DNA of 35,882 bases from UBA8514 sp050251415 (GTDB taxonomy: Bacteria; Bacillota; Clostridia; Lachnospirales; Anaerotignaceae), in the NCBI GenBank assembly GCA_050251415.1, contig JBFWMT010000025.1:1-35882 (forward strand). The letters run 5' to 3'. The stretch's first letter is position 1, and the number at the start of each line of letters is the position of its first letter. The translations under genes were made by a program, and so were the position numbers. Shown piece after piece: positions 22,685 through 31,582 of this stretch. The notes beneath the pieces are model-generated. The model worked only from the letters and a program-made list of their open reading frames with translations, did no database searches and was not told the DNA's origin.

Positions 22685-23713
22685 TTATTTAAGATAATCT
22701 GCGAAAGTCATGAAAAGTTCTCTCTGTTTTTCTAACTCCGCAATTGTATCATTAACAGAAAGCGCATATGGTTCCTGGAAGCAGAAACTATTTACTTCAC
22801 TCTTAAATTCTTCATCATTTTCAACAATGTCAAGGATTGCTGCATTCATAGCTTCTACTAAAGCAGGGTCTGTTCCCTTTGGTGCAAGGCACGCATATAG
22901 AGTGTTAAGAACCAACTCAGAGCAACCTGTATCCTTTGCAGCTGGAATATCACTTATAAGGTCAGGGCTTTTTTCAAGTAATGTACAAAGTGATTTAACA
23001 TCCCCATTTTCAATGTATTCCTTTGCGCCTGAATAAGGAGCAATTGTAACGTCAACATGTCCACCAAGTAAAGATGTTAAACGCTCAGCAGCATCGCCGG
23101 CATCAATCACATTAAACTGTGTACCAGCAGCCTTCTCTAGAATTACAGAAGCAAGATAAACACCGCCACCTGTTGAAATGCCGAACTTGATGTTTCCTGG
23201 ATTTTCTTTTGAAGCTGCAATAAGCTCCTCCAATGTATTATACGGAGCATCCGCTGGAACTAAAATATTTTCGCCAGACTGCTTGCCGTAGATAGCTACA
23301 GGTTCAAATGAATCAAAGCCAAAATCTGTAAGGCCTGTTGCTTCATTGCCTATCAGTGCTCCTGTGTTTGTTAATACAAATGTGTAACCATCGGTTTCAC
23401 CATCTTTGTATTCTGTCATACAAATAGCACCATTACTTCCTGTTACATTGTTCACTACAACAGATACGCCAAGCTTGCTTTCAAGCTTTCTTGCTAAAAG
23501 CCGTGCCATGTAGTCTGTGTCACCGCCTGCACCATGTGTTACAGCAAAATTAATTGTCTTTGTTGGCCAATCAATTTCACCCTCCGCCTGTGCCTCTGCT
23601 TTTGCTGGTTTACTTGCTGGTGTAGTTGCAGCCTCTTTTGCTGTACTGCTGCATCCTGTAAACATTGAAATTGCCAAAATACTAGCGAACACTCCTGTTA
23701 CTAACCTCTTCAT
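22685..23713 (-). CDS. tctC: Tripartite tricarboxylate transporter substrate-binding protein (TctC type)
   Basis: This 342-aa lipoprotein has a signal peptide with lipobox MFTGC and an Ala/Glu-rich linker. The Bug/TctC fold follows, starting INFAVTHGAGGDTDYMARL (core), with VNNVTGSNG and later KFGISTGGG. Such proteins bind carboxylates outside the membrane. ATG 23713 is preferred to a start 29 codons upstream because GGAAGG lies before it and the signal peptide starts there. It follows tctA in the order TctB-TctA-TctC. The ligand is likely an organic acid. Confidence 0.92.
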   Translation of the reverse strand: MKRLVTGVFASILAISMFTGCSSTAKEAATTPASKPAKAEAQAEGEIDWPTKTINFAVTHGAGGDTDYMARLLARKLESKLGVSVVVNNVTGSNGAICMTEYKDGETDGYTFVLTNTGALIGNEATGLTDFGFDSFEPVAIYGKQSGENILVPADAPYNTLEELIAASKENPGNIKFGISTGGGVYLASVILEKAAGTQFNVIDAGDAAERLTSLLGGHVDVTIAPYSGAKEYIENGDVKSLCTLLEKSPDLISDIPAAKDTGCSELVLNTLYACLAPKGTDPALVEAMNAAILDIVENDEEFKSEVNSFCFQEPYALSVNDTIAELEKQRELFMTFADYLK

Positions 23714-23786
23714 AATAAATTCCTTCCTTTCTCCTTTGAAATTATGTAATTTTATTAATAATATTAATAAAAATATTATTCTTTGT

Positions 23787-25283
23787 TTACTCTTCCTCAA
23801 TAAGAAGCGAAGCTGTTTCCCTTTTGCTGCTCCTTATTGACAAAAATACTACAACTACAGTAATCACTATAAATATACAAAAAATAGGATGATTGATAGG
23901 TGAATCAGAAGTAATAAGCTGAGAAACCTTTCTTAAATTGGATTCCAAAGTTGGTCCCAAAATAAATCCTAAAATAAGCGGTGAAGTTGGTATTTGCGCT
24001 TTAATTAAAAGGTAACCTACAAGACCAAAAGCAAAAACTCCCAAAACATCAAATGCGCGGTTGCTATCGCCTATTGCCCCTACACAGCAAAGAACTACTA
24101 TAATAGGGAGCAAATAATTTTTGGAAACCTTGAGTACCTTTATAAATCCCTTCATGCCAACAAGCATAAAAATAAGCATCATAATTGAAGCAATAATCAT
24201 TGCGAAGAAAATACCGTATACGGTTGCACCACTCTTTTGGAAAATTAATGGCCCTGGGGACACACCATGAACCATCAAGCCACCCAAAAGCATTGCTGTT
24301 ACAGCATCTCCTGGAATGCCAAGGGATAAAAGTGGAATCATAGCTCCACCAATACCGCCATTATTTGCAGTTTCAGATGCTACAATCCCATCAATAATTC
24401 CCGTTCCAAATTTTTCCGGAGTTTTTGATGAATTTTTAGCCACTGTGTAGGAAATCATGCAAGATACACCGCCGCCTATCCCTGGTAAAATACCAACACC
24501 AAGTCCAATCAGCGCCGAACGAATAGCATTGCCTATTTGACTTGTAAACTCTTTAAAGGTAAAGCCAACACCACTAATTTTCACATCATCTCTAACCGTA
24601 AATTCCTCGTCGTTTCTAACTGTGGCAGCATACTTGATTACCTCTGTAATTGCAAATAGTCCAATAAGAACCACTAAAAGCTTAAACCCTGCTGTAAGAT
24701 TTGTATTGCCAAATGTAAATCTAGCCTTTGAGTCAATAGGTGAAAGACCAACTGTAGCTAAAGCTGTACCTATAATGGCACTAATCAGTCCCTTTACTAA
24801 GTCCTTCCCTGTTAATGTAATTACAAGCGATAAAGAGAAGATAGTGAGAGCACAGTACTCAAACGGCCCAAACTTAATAGCTAGGGCAGCTAACTTAGGC
24901 GAAATTAAAATTAAAAGAACAATACCGATTAGCGTACCAATAAACGAGAAAACAACGCCAACCCCCAATGCTTTTGCCGCTTCGCCCTTTTCTGCCATAG
25001 GGCTTCCGTCAAAACAGGTTGCAACAGAGGATGGCGTACCTGGTATATTAAGTAAAATGGCTGAAATTAAACCGCCTGAAATACCGCCAATATATAATGC
25101 AACCAAAGTTGAAATACCCTGCACAGGTGTCATTGCATAAGTTACTGGCAAGAACATTACAACCGCCATAGTGGCAGTAAGACCTGGTATAGAACCAAAA
25201 ATAATACCGATTACAACCCCTATTGCGATCAGTGCAATAGTAAATGGGTCTGTACATACGTTTAAAAATCCTTCTAAAACCAT
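23787..25283 (-). CDS. tctA: Tripartite tricarboxylate transporter large permease (TctA type)
   Basis: This 498-aa protein with about 12 membrane segments is a typical TctA subunit. The conserved N-terminal GIIFGSIPGLTATMAVVMFL (core) and the second motif GLGVGILPGIGGG are both present, as is NNGGIGGAMIPLL. It forms the cation-coupled channel with TctB, fed by the TctC binding protein. AGGAGGGAG precedes ATG 25283. It begins 19 nt after tctB. Confidence 0.95.
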   Translation of the reverse strand: MVLEGFLNVCTDPFTIALIAIGVVIGIIFGSIPGLTATMAVVMFLPVTYAMTPVQGISTLVALYIGGISGGLISAILLNIPGTPSSVATCFDGSPMAEKGEAAKALGVGVVFSFIGTLIGIVLLILISPKLAALAIKFGPFEYCALTIFSLSLVITLTGKDLVKGLISAIIGTALATVGLSPIDSKARFTFGNTNLTAGFKLLVVLIGLFAITEVIKYAATVRNDEEFTVRDDVKISGVGFTFKEFTSQIGNAIRSALIGLGVGILPGIGGGVSCMISYTVAKNSSKTPEKFGTGIIDGIVASETANNGGIGGAMIPLLSLGIPGDAVTAMLLGGLMVHGVSPGPLIFQKSGATVYGIFFAMIIASIMMLIFMLVGMKGFIKVLKVSKNYLLPIIVVLCCVGAIGDSNRAFDVLGVFAFGLVGYLLIKAQIPTSPLILGFILGPTLESNLRKVSQLITSDSPINHPIFCIFIVITVVVVFLSIRSSKRETASLLIEEE

Positions 25284-25302
25284 TTTTTCATCTCCCTCCT
25301 AA

Positions 25303-25806
25303 TTAAAATCCAAATATACCAGCTGGAAGCAGTACATTTAAAAAGCGAACGAATACAAAATCAATTGCACAGGCAAACACTAATGCAACAACAAAAGTTA
25401 AAATGTAGTTTCTGTCCTTCTTTGGTGTTAAAAGTAAAATCTCACCAAACAAAAAAGCGATTGTTGTAATTAAGAATCCAATTCCCTTCATAGTTACAAC
25501 ATAAATCCCTAAGTAAACGAAAGATAAAACCACTTCTCTGTTATCAGCAATTTGTTGAAATAGAGACACCCCGTTTTTAAAATCCACCCCTGAAGCGACC
25601 GCCTCTTTCCTTTGTTTAATTCCTCTTAAAACAAGAATTAAGCTTAAAATTAAAAGGCAAGCACCCCAGAACCTAGGCATAAACCTAGCATCTAAAGGTG
25701 TAGCTCCGCTGCCTGTAAAAACTGCAATTTGTCCCGTAAAGGCAAGATATACAGATGAAATAACTGTTAGAACAATGCCCGGGTACAGATTCTTGCGATA
25801 ATCCAT
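25303..25806 (-). CDS. tctB: Tripartite tricarboxylate transporter small permease (TctB type)
   Basis: This 167-aa membrane protein with four segments has the size and pattern of TctB subunits, with a first helix YPGIVLTVISSVYLAFTG followed by DARFMPRFWGA. The second ATG (25806) is the better start: AGGAGG lies 8 nt before it, and only 2 nt before the ATG at 25812. It sits between the 2-hydroxyacid dehydrogenase and tctA. Confidence 0.85.
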   Translation of the reverse strand: MDYRKNLYPGIVLTVISSVYLAFTGQIAVFTGSGATPLDARFMPRFWGACLLILSLILVLRGIKQRKEAVASGVDFKNGVSLFQQIADNREVVLSFVYLGIYVVTMKGIGFLITTIAFLFGEILLLTPKKDRNYILTFVVALVFACAIDFVFVRFLNVLLPAGIFGF

Positions 25807-25852
25807 ATCCATTTCCTCCTTAAATAAAATAAGTCCTTTTTAAAAAATATAA

Positions 25853-26845
25853 TTATTTGCCTGCCCATTTAGGATGATTATATACTTTCTTGTCGGCCAC
25901 ATAAGGCCATTTTTCTCCGTTCATAACAGCAAGACAACCGTCTATGCACATAGTTGCCATATTTATTACAGCTTCTCTTGTCTGTGCTGCACTGTGTGGT
26001 GTGACTATTATGTTTTTGGCACAAAGAATTGCATCCCCTTCAGCTGGGTCAGCCGGCTCACACTCAAAAACATCTAACGCAGCGCCTGCAATAACATCGT
26101 TGTTAAGGGCATCAATAAGGTCTGCTTCATTAACTATTCCACCTCTTGAACAGTTAACAATATAGGCTGTTTTTTTCATACTTAAAAGCTGTTTTTTTTC
26201 AATCATGTTCCTTGTGCTTTTAATCAGCGGAACATGCACAGATACAAAGTCTGCTTCTTTAATTAATTCCTCATAATCTGAATAATATGTATACCCTCTT
26301 GCTTCAATTTCCTCTTTAGAAATAAACGGGTCGTAACCCAAAATCTCCATCCCTACCTCTTTGCACATTTGAGCCGCCTGATTACCTATGTTTCCAAGCC
26401 CTATAAATCCTGCTTTTTTGTTCAGAACTTCAGTGCATCTTCCCTGATTTCTAACAACAGAAAATTTTCCTTCACAGGTACCTGTATGGGCATTGATCAG
26501 ATCTTTGCTAAGAGAAAAAATAAGAGCAACTGTATGTTCTGCAACCGAACGTGCATTAGCACTTGGTGTAATTACAACAGGAATGCCTGCCGCTGTTGCA
26601 GCTTCAACATCAACACTGTCATATCCTACACCCGTTCTTCCTATTACTTTAAGATTTGGGGAAGCGAAAATTGCATTGCTGTCCATTTTACCGATTCTTA
26701 CTATGATTGCTTCCGCATCTTTCATTTCCCCAAGATAATTGTTTGGCTCTCCATCGTTTGCGACATAAATGTCTGTTATGCCATTGCTTTTAAGTCTATC
26801 CATTCCTTCACAGCAAACTGCCTGTGTCATCACAAACCTACCCAC
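25853..26845 (-). CDS. D-isomer-specific 2-hydroxyacid dehydrogenase
   Basis: This 330-aa enzyme interconverts 2-hydroxy and 2-oxo acids with NAD(P)(H). The Rossmann motif GLGNIG is at 149-154, and the catalytic triad is complete: R234 (NCSRGGIVNE), E263 (DVFECEP) and H284 (TPHSAAQ). Its length fits single-domain-pair members such as hydroxypyruvate reductase and short phosphoglycerate dehydrogenases. The start is GTG 26845, 8 nt after AAGGAGGG. It is the first gene of the sigma-54 operon with the Tct transporter. That context suggests it oxidises the imported hydroxy acid rather than making serine. Confidence 0.93.
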   Translation of the reverse strand: MGRFVMTQAVCCEGMDRLKSNGITDIYVANDGEPNNYLGEMKDAEAIIVRIGKMDSNAIFASPNLKVIGRTGVGYDSVDVEAATAAGIPVVITPSANARSVAEHTVALIFSLSKDLINAHTGTCEGKFSVVRNQGRCTEVLNKKAGFIGLGNIGNQAAQMCKEVGMEILGYDPFISKEEIEARGYTYYSDYEELIKEADFVSVHVPLIKSTRNMIEKKQLLSMKKTAYIVNCSRGGIVNEADLIDALNNDVIAGAALDVFECEPADPAEGDAILCAKNIIVTPHSAAQTREAVINMATMCIDGCLAVMNGEKWPYVADKKVYNHPKWAGK

Positions 26846-26960
26846 TTTTAAACCCTCCTTATGATTTATATAATTAGTAATTTGAATTTAAGAGTATAGC
26901 ACTCAATATAAACACGTATTAAAAAGATTAGTGCATTCTTATTACCATATATAATTTATA

Positions 26961-26977
26961 AGCAAGATTCGTGCCAA
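26961..26977 (-). promoter_or_regulatory. Sigma-54 (-24/-12) promoter of the hydroxyacid dehydrogenase-Tct operon
   Basis: On the minus strand TTGGCACGAATCTTGCT is a full match to the consensus TTGGCACG-N4-TTGCT. GG (26975-26974) and GC (26963-26962) are 10 nt apart. It is the best promoter of this class in the window. Confidence 0.93.
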
Positions 26978-27123
26978 CTTTATTTGTTTAAATAAAAGCT
27001 TGTTTTTTGGTGGTTTTACACATTTTTTACATATACCATTTGTTAATATGTTACACAGGAATTTCATCATTTTTCCAAATAGTTTATTGTATTTAAAACC
27101 TTGTATTTTTTAACAAACAAGCA

Positions 27124-27162
27124 AGGTTGCATATATCAACATTGTGCAACCTATACTTGCAA
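27124..27162 (-). promoter_or_regulatory. Upstream activator site (TTGCA repeats) for the Tct operon
   Basis: AGGTTGCA (27124-27131) is inverted exactly at 27145-27152 (TGCAACCT), and TTGCAA follows at 27157-27162. It lies about 150-190 bp upstream of the -24 box and just beyond the 3' end of the activator gene. Its half-site is shared with the site upstream of the alcohol dehydrogenase operon. Confidence 0.75.
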
Positions 27163-27196
27163 CAACAATATCATTTTCACTTTTGCCTGCTAAATT

Positions 27197-29095
27197 TTAT
27201 TGATTTTCTTTCATCTTCCTCCACAAAGTAGTTCTATCTATCTTTAAAACATCACAAACTTTTTTTACTGAGCCCCCTTCCTTTTCAAAAATATAGTTAA
27301 TGTATTTGCTTTCAAATGCTTTTAGTGACAACTTACTTCTTAACAACTCTTCGTCTATGCCCTCATTTAAAAACTCCTCACTAAAAGAATCGTTGTCATC
27401 CTCTAAGTCTTGTTGGCTTATTAAATTATTGTCACAAATAACAACCGCTCTCTCTATCAAATTCTGAAGCTCACGCACATTCCCTCTGAACTGGCTGTTG
27501 GCAAGAAAGTCTATTGCCTGCTCTGTAAAACCGTTTAACTGTTTTTCATACTTCTGCTTGTACTTCTCCATGTAAAAATCACTTAAAAGTTTAATATCCT
27601 CAACCCTACCCTTTAACAGCGGAATAGAAAAACTTAATGTATTTATTCTGTAAAACAAATCCTCTCGAAACTTACCTTCCAAAACCATCTTTTTAAGATT
27701 TTTATTTGTTGCACAAATAATTCTAATATCCAAAGGTATTACTTTACTATCTCCAAGACGCATAATCTCTCTTTCTTGAATTACCCTAAGCAACTGGCTC
27801 TGAATATTAAGGGGTATTTCACCTATTTCATCAAGAAATATAGTCCCCTTATGTGCCATTTCAAACACGCCTGCTCGTCCGCCTTTTTTACTTCCTGTAA
27901 AAGCCCCTTCTTCATAACCAAAAAGTTCGCTTTCTATTATGCTTTCAGGAAGGGCTCCGCAGTTTATGGCTACAAACGGCCCATTATTTCTATTACTGAA
28001 ATTGTGTATACTTTGAGCAAACAGCTCTTTTCCAACGCCGGAGCTGCCTTGTATTAGTATTGTGGAATCATATTTACTAAATTTCTTAGCCTTATCAACG
28101 CTTTTTTTCATGGCTTCGCTTTCAAAAATAATATCCGAAAAATTGTATTTTGCTTTAAACCCTTTCCCTAAAAGCTGTGTTCTTACTTTTTGCTCAAACT
28201 TTTGCAGCTTCTTAACATCCTGAAATACAGAAACCGAGCCTTTATGCTCACCCAACACTCCAATAGGAATTTGGGTCAGTGTAATGCTTTTATCATTTAC
28301 TTTTTTTATCACATCATATACAGGGCTATCATTATAATTCAATGCATTTCCCTTGCTATCAAAAAAAACCTCGTCCAGCTTTTTACCTATGAAATCATTT
28401 TTCTCCACCCCTAATATTCCTTGGGCAACCCTGTTGTAAGCTACAATGGTATTGTTTTCATCCGTTGCAATTACGCCATCACGTACATAGTCCATAAGGG
28501 CTAAATATCTTTTGTTGTCTTCTATCTGGTCTTTTAGAATTCTTAAAATTTCTTCTGCTTTAGCTAAAGCATTCATTACAGAGGTTTCGCCACTTCTTAT
28601 AAGATAGCATTTACACCCCATTTCCTGACACACTTTTGATACTCGGGTATCCCCCATAAAGGTTTTAATACCTTTTTCCACACAATCTTTTACGATAAAG
28701 CTAATATCTTCTCCGTGTTTACGATTTATTTTCACTGCATTAACCTTTTTTATGCTTTGAAGAAGGTCAAAGCCGTATATTATATTTTCAGAACCCAAAA
28801 CAGCGACTGTTTCATCCGATTCAAAGATGTCCTTTAAGCTATTTATTATGTCGTATGCCCCTATTCTCATCTCAACAACAGCAATTGAAGCAAACATATT
28901 TTTTACAGCACTGTATACACCCCCTCGGGAGATCACCACCAACGGCTTCTTATGAAGAATAAGTTCTTCAATATTTGTGTTTCCATCTGTATCTGCCATT
29001 ACAACATCTATGTTTTTTAGGTTTCTCTTTGCCACTACGTCCTTACAAATTTCAAATAATTCTTCGTAGGGGGCTATTATTAAAATATCCTTCAT
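27197..29095 (-). CDS. Sigma-54-dependent activator: PrpR-N, PAS, AAA+, Fis-type HTH
   Basis: This 632-aa enhancer-binding protein drives RNA polymerase-sigma-54 open complex formation. Domains in order are: PrpR-N-type sensor (about 1-185), PAS (about 195-295), AAA+ (about 325-555) and a Fis-type helix-turn-helix (about 605-630, KVCDVLKIDRTTLWRKM). Walker A is GSSGVGKE (350-357) and Walker B TIFLDE (418-423). The sigma-54 contact loop reads GAFTGS (397-402) rather than the usual GAFTGA. PrpR-N domains sense small metabolites in propionate regulators. The gene lies directly upstream of a sigma-54 promoter with its activator site. It very likely controls that operon and probably the alcohol dehydrogenase operon. 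Confidence 0.95.
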   Translation of the reverse strand: MKDILIIAPYEELFEICKDVVAKRNLKNIDVVMADTDGNTNIEELILHKKPLVVISRGGVYSAVKNMFASIAVVEMRIGAYDIINSLKDIFESDETVAVLGSENIIYGFDLLQSIKKVNAVKINRKHGEDISFIVKDCVEKGIKTFMGDTRVSKVCQEMGCKCYLIRSGETSVMNALAKAEEILRILKDQIEDNKRYLALMDYVRDGVIATDENNTIVAYNRVAQGILGVEKNDFIGKKLDEVFFDSKGNALNYNDSPVYDVIKKVNDKSITLTQIPIGVLGEHKGSVSVFQDVKKLQKFEQKVRTQLLGKGFKAKYNFSDIIFESEAMKKSVDKAKKFSKYDSTILIQGSSGVGKELFAQSIHNFSNRNNGPFVAINCGALPESIIESELFGYEEGAFTGSKKGGRAGVFEMAHKGTIFLDEIGEIPLNIQSQLLRVIQEREIMRLGDSKVIPLDIRIICATNKNLKKMVLEGKFREDLFYRINTLSFSIPLLKGRVEDIKLLSDFYMEKYKQKYEKQLNGFTEQAIDFLANSQFRGNVRELQNLIERAVVICDNNLISQQDLEDDNDSFSEEFLNEGIDEELLRSKLSLKAFESKYINYIFEKEGGSVKKVCDVLKIDRTTLWRKMKENQ

Positions 29096-29217
29096 AATTC
29101 ATCATCCTTGTCAAATTAAGTGTATAATATTTTTGTAATCATTTTCATAACTCTCTACATATCAGTATTAACATTTTTTATCAGGTTAGTATATTTCATA
29201 TAACAGAAAAGCGACCG

Positions 29218-29251
29218 AAAAAGAAAGCTGATGTTAGTAACACCAACTTTC
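29218..29251 (-). terminator. Terminator of the TRAP operon
   Basis: The arms 29223-29235 and 29239-29251 form a 13-bp stem with two G-U wobbles when read as leftward RNA; the opposite strand would have A-C mismatches. Five T follow leftward. It lies 26 nt after the phosphotriesterase-family stop, so it is a directional terminator of that operon. Confidence 0.85.
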
Positions 29252-29276
29252 TCTTTTCAAAGGAATTGTGAAGAAG

Positions 29277-30257
29277 TTATTTCATATCTATTGAAAATAC
29301 TTCCGACGGATTGTTGACCAGCATATCACTAATGGCGTCATCAGTTATTCCAACCTTTTTTAATATAGGTACAAAACGAAGAAGTAAATAATCCAATCCG
29401 TTCCCTATTCCTTGGTCTTTAACATAGGCACTGCAGGCTTCTCTTTTTCCGCCGTCCATGCCAAGAACTATTTGTTTGCCGTACCCTTTTTCAATAAGCC
29501 ACCTTATATTTTCGGCAATCAAAACATCAGGGCAATACATGGCCTTATTCGGCTCATCAAAACAAATTGTTGCCCCTGTGGCTAATATTTGCTCGTGGTA
29601 ATATTTATCCAGATTTCTTTGCATATGGCACAAAACAACCTTTTCCGCATTTCCCCCATATTTTTTAATAAGATCAATGCTTTCTAAGGCCATGGTTCCG
29701 AAATCTGTATGAAAGGACACCGCACATCCTGTGTTTTTTTGCGTAATAGCTGCAACATTAATCGCTTTTTCTTCCAGCTTAGTTATAATCCGATAGCTGG
29801 TTCCCGCCTTTATTAAGCCTGCCTTTGCCTTCCCTCTTTCTACAACAGGGCCGTTATAGCTGTGAATGTCCATGCCTTCTGTTATTTCTGCTATCATAAG
29901 TTCGGCAATTTTATTGGTATTAACAGTGGCCAAAAAAGACGTTGACTGACAGTATAGAGAACCCTTTTGGAATCCCGTTGTCATCATTATATTGCCTTTC
30001 CCTTGAACTTTGTTTGCAACACTCAGCATTTTAGGCACATTTCTTCCACAACCAATGGGGTCCATGCACACCATGGTTCTTCCGCCTGCTTTTATAAAAC
30101 TTTCCATTTCTTTAGTGGCAGCATTTTCATCATCCATTAAATATGCACTGTCTAACATTATTTCAGGTCCTCCGCTGCGAATTAAATGGTCATGAGCGTC
30201 TGTTACCCCCATTTTATTTGGCGAAATATCCCCTAATACCGTTCTAATGATTTTCAT
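29277..30257 (-). CDS. Phosphotriesterase-family metal-dependent hydrolase
   Basis: This 326-aa TIM-barrel hydrolase has all binuclear-metal ligands of the PTE family: H22-D-H24 (DAHDHL), K150 for carboxylation (GLIKAG), H183 (SFHTDFG), H211 (VLCHMQRN) and D268 (LGMDGGKR). Relatives hydrolyse lactones, esters or amides; true organophosphate hydrolysis is rare. It is the last gene of the TRAP transporter operon, 38 nt after the large permease, so it probably acts on an imported lactone or ester. The substrate is not known. Confidence 0.9.
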   Translation of the reverse strand: MKIIRTVLGDISPNKMGVTDAHDHLIRSGGPEIMLDSAYLMDDENAATKEMESFIKAGGRTMVCMDPIGCGRNVPKMLSVANKVQGKGNIMMTTGFQKGSLYCQSTSFLATVNTNKIAELMIAEITEGMDIHSYNGPVVERGKAKAGLIKAGTSYRIITKLEEKAINVAAITQKNTGCAVSFHTDFGTMALESIDLIKKYGGNAEKVVLCHMQRNLDKYYHEQILATGATICFDEPNKAMYCPDVLIAENIRWLIEKGYGKQIVLGMDGGKREACSAYVKDQGIGNGLDYLLLRFVPILKKVGITDDAISDMLVNNPSEVFSIDMK

Positions 30258-30295
30258 AACTTCATCCTCCGCCTAAAATAATCTCTGCAAACTTC

Positions 30296-31582
30296 TTATA
30301 TTCCATAAACTAAGTTAGGCAAAATTGTAGTTATTGCAGGTAAGTATGTCATAAGCAACAAAGCTCCTAATAGCAATAAATAGAATGGGATAGATGCTTT
30401 TATAAAATCCTCGGTTTTACACTTTGTAGCTCCGCAGGCAACAAACATAAGATTTCCCATTGGAGGCGTAAGTGACCCTATTGCCATATTAAATATAAAT
30501 ACCATTCCGAAATGAACGGGGTCTATACCAAAGGCTAACGCCACAGGTACCAGCATCGGTGCCAGTACAATTTGTGCCGCTGTTGCCTCAATAAACATTC
30601 CTACAATTATAAGAAAAAGATTTACTACTAACAAGAAAATATATTTATTTTTACAGAAGCTTATCAGCACATTGGTAATGGTTTGCGGAACCATCTCGGC
30701 TGTAAGCACCCACGCAAAGCAAGCGGCAGAACCTACAATCACCATAATTGTTCCTGTTGAAATTACAGTTTCTTTTATGCCCAGTACCAAATGTTTGAAC
30801 TTAAGCGTTCTGTAGCAGAAACCAAGAATTAATGCATAAAGAATGGCAACTGCGCCAGCTTCAGTCGGTGTAAAAATGCCAAACCTTATTCCGCCAATAA
30901 TTATAAACGGTAATAATAGCGGAAAGAAAGCAGGCTGAAAGGCTTCCCATAATTCTTTTGAAGATGCCCTTCTATCGTAAATTGGTTTATAACCGTGTTT
31001 CTTTGATATAACAGTTACCAACGCCATCATTGCCAAACATAATATAATTGCAGGAACGATGCCAGCTACAAACAGCCTTCCAATGGATGTATTAGTAACA
31101 CTGCCGTAAATGATTGCAGCAATTCCTGGCGGAATTAAGGGTGTAATTATGGAAGATGCCGCTGTTACAGCCGTTGAAAATGGACGGGGAAATCCTGCTT
31201 TTTCCATTTCCGGAACAAGCATTTTTGCTTCCATGGCCGCATCCGCTAGGGATGAGCCCGACATACCACCCATTAATGTACTAAGTATAATATTCACCTG
31301 CGCTAAACCGCCCGTCATATGCCCCGTTAGAACCTTGCAGAATTTAAGCATTCTTTCAGTAATACCCGAGTAGTTCATAAATACCCCTGTTGCAACAAAG
31401 AAAGGCACTGCAAGCATTGGTATCGATTCCATCCCACTGATAACCCTTTGAGCCAAAAGCACAGCAGATGTTTGGTTACCCATAAAATATACAATGCACC
31501 CGCTTAGAACTGCTAAAAACACTGGTACATTGAGAAAAAGCAGTATCAGAAGAACAATTGTTGAAATTGCAATGGGAGACAT
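30296..31582 (-). CDS. dctM: TRAP transporter large permease (DctM type)
   Basis: This 428-aa protein with about 12 membrane segments is a DctM subunit. Typical pieces are VPFFVATGVFMNYSGITERM, LMGGMSGSSLADAAMEAKML and the C-terminal IGSLTPPMGNLMFVACG. It is the ion-coupled channel of a tripartite ATP-independent transporter. Its ATG shares a base with the stop of the DctQ gene (TAATG). Confidence 0.95.
   Translation of the reverse strand: MSPIAISTIVLLILLFLNVPVFLAVLSGCIVYFMGNQTSAVLLAQRVISGMESIPMLAVPFFVATGVFMNYSGITERMLKFCKVLTGHMTGGLAQVNIILSTLMGGMSGSSLADAAMEAKMLVPEMEKAGFPRPFSTAVTAASSIITPLIPPGIAAIIYGSVTNTSIGRLFVAGIVPAIILCLAMMALVTVISKKHGYKPIYDRRASSKELWEAFQPAFFPLLLPFIIIGGIRFGIFTPTEAGAVAILYALILGFCYRTLKFKHLVLGIKETVISTGTIMVIVGSAACFAWVLTAEMVPQTITNVLISFCKNKYIFLLVVNLFLIIVGMFIEATAAQIVLAPMLVPVALAFGIDPVHFGMVFIFNMAIGSLTPPMGNLMFVACGATKCKTEDFIKASIPFYLLLLGALLLMTYLPAITTILPNLVYGI

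Larger units (their letters stand above)
26846..27196. other. Control region of the hydroxyacid dehydrogenase-Tct operon
   Basis: This 351-bp AT-rich gap holds no gene. It contains the sigma-54 promoter (26961-26977) and the TTGCA-based activator site (27124-27162), leaving a leader of about 105 nt before the GTG start. The 3' end of the activator gene lies directly next to the activator site. No terminator for that gene was found, so some read-through is possible. Confidence 0.7.

Noticed and set aside
24622..25140. 172-codon plus-strand frame opposite tctA
   Set aside because: It is antisense to a clear membrane transporter gene, has no ribosome site or recognisable domain, and follows from codon bias on the other strand.
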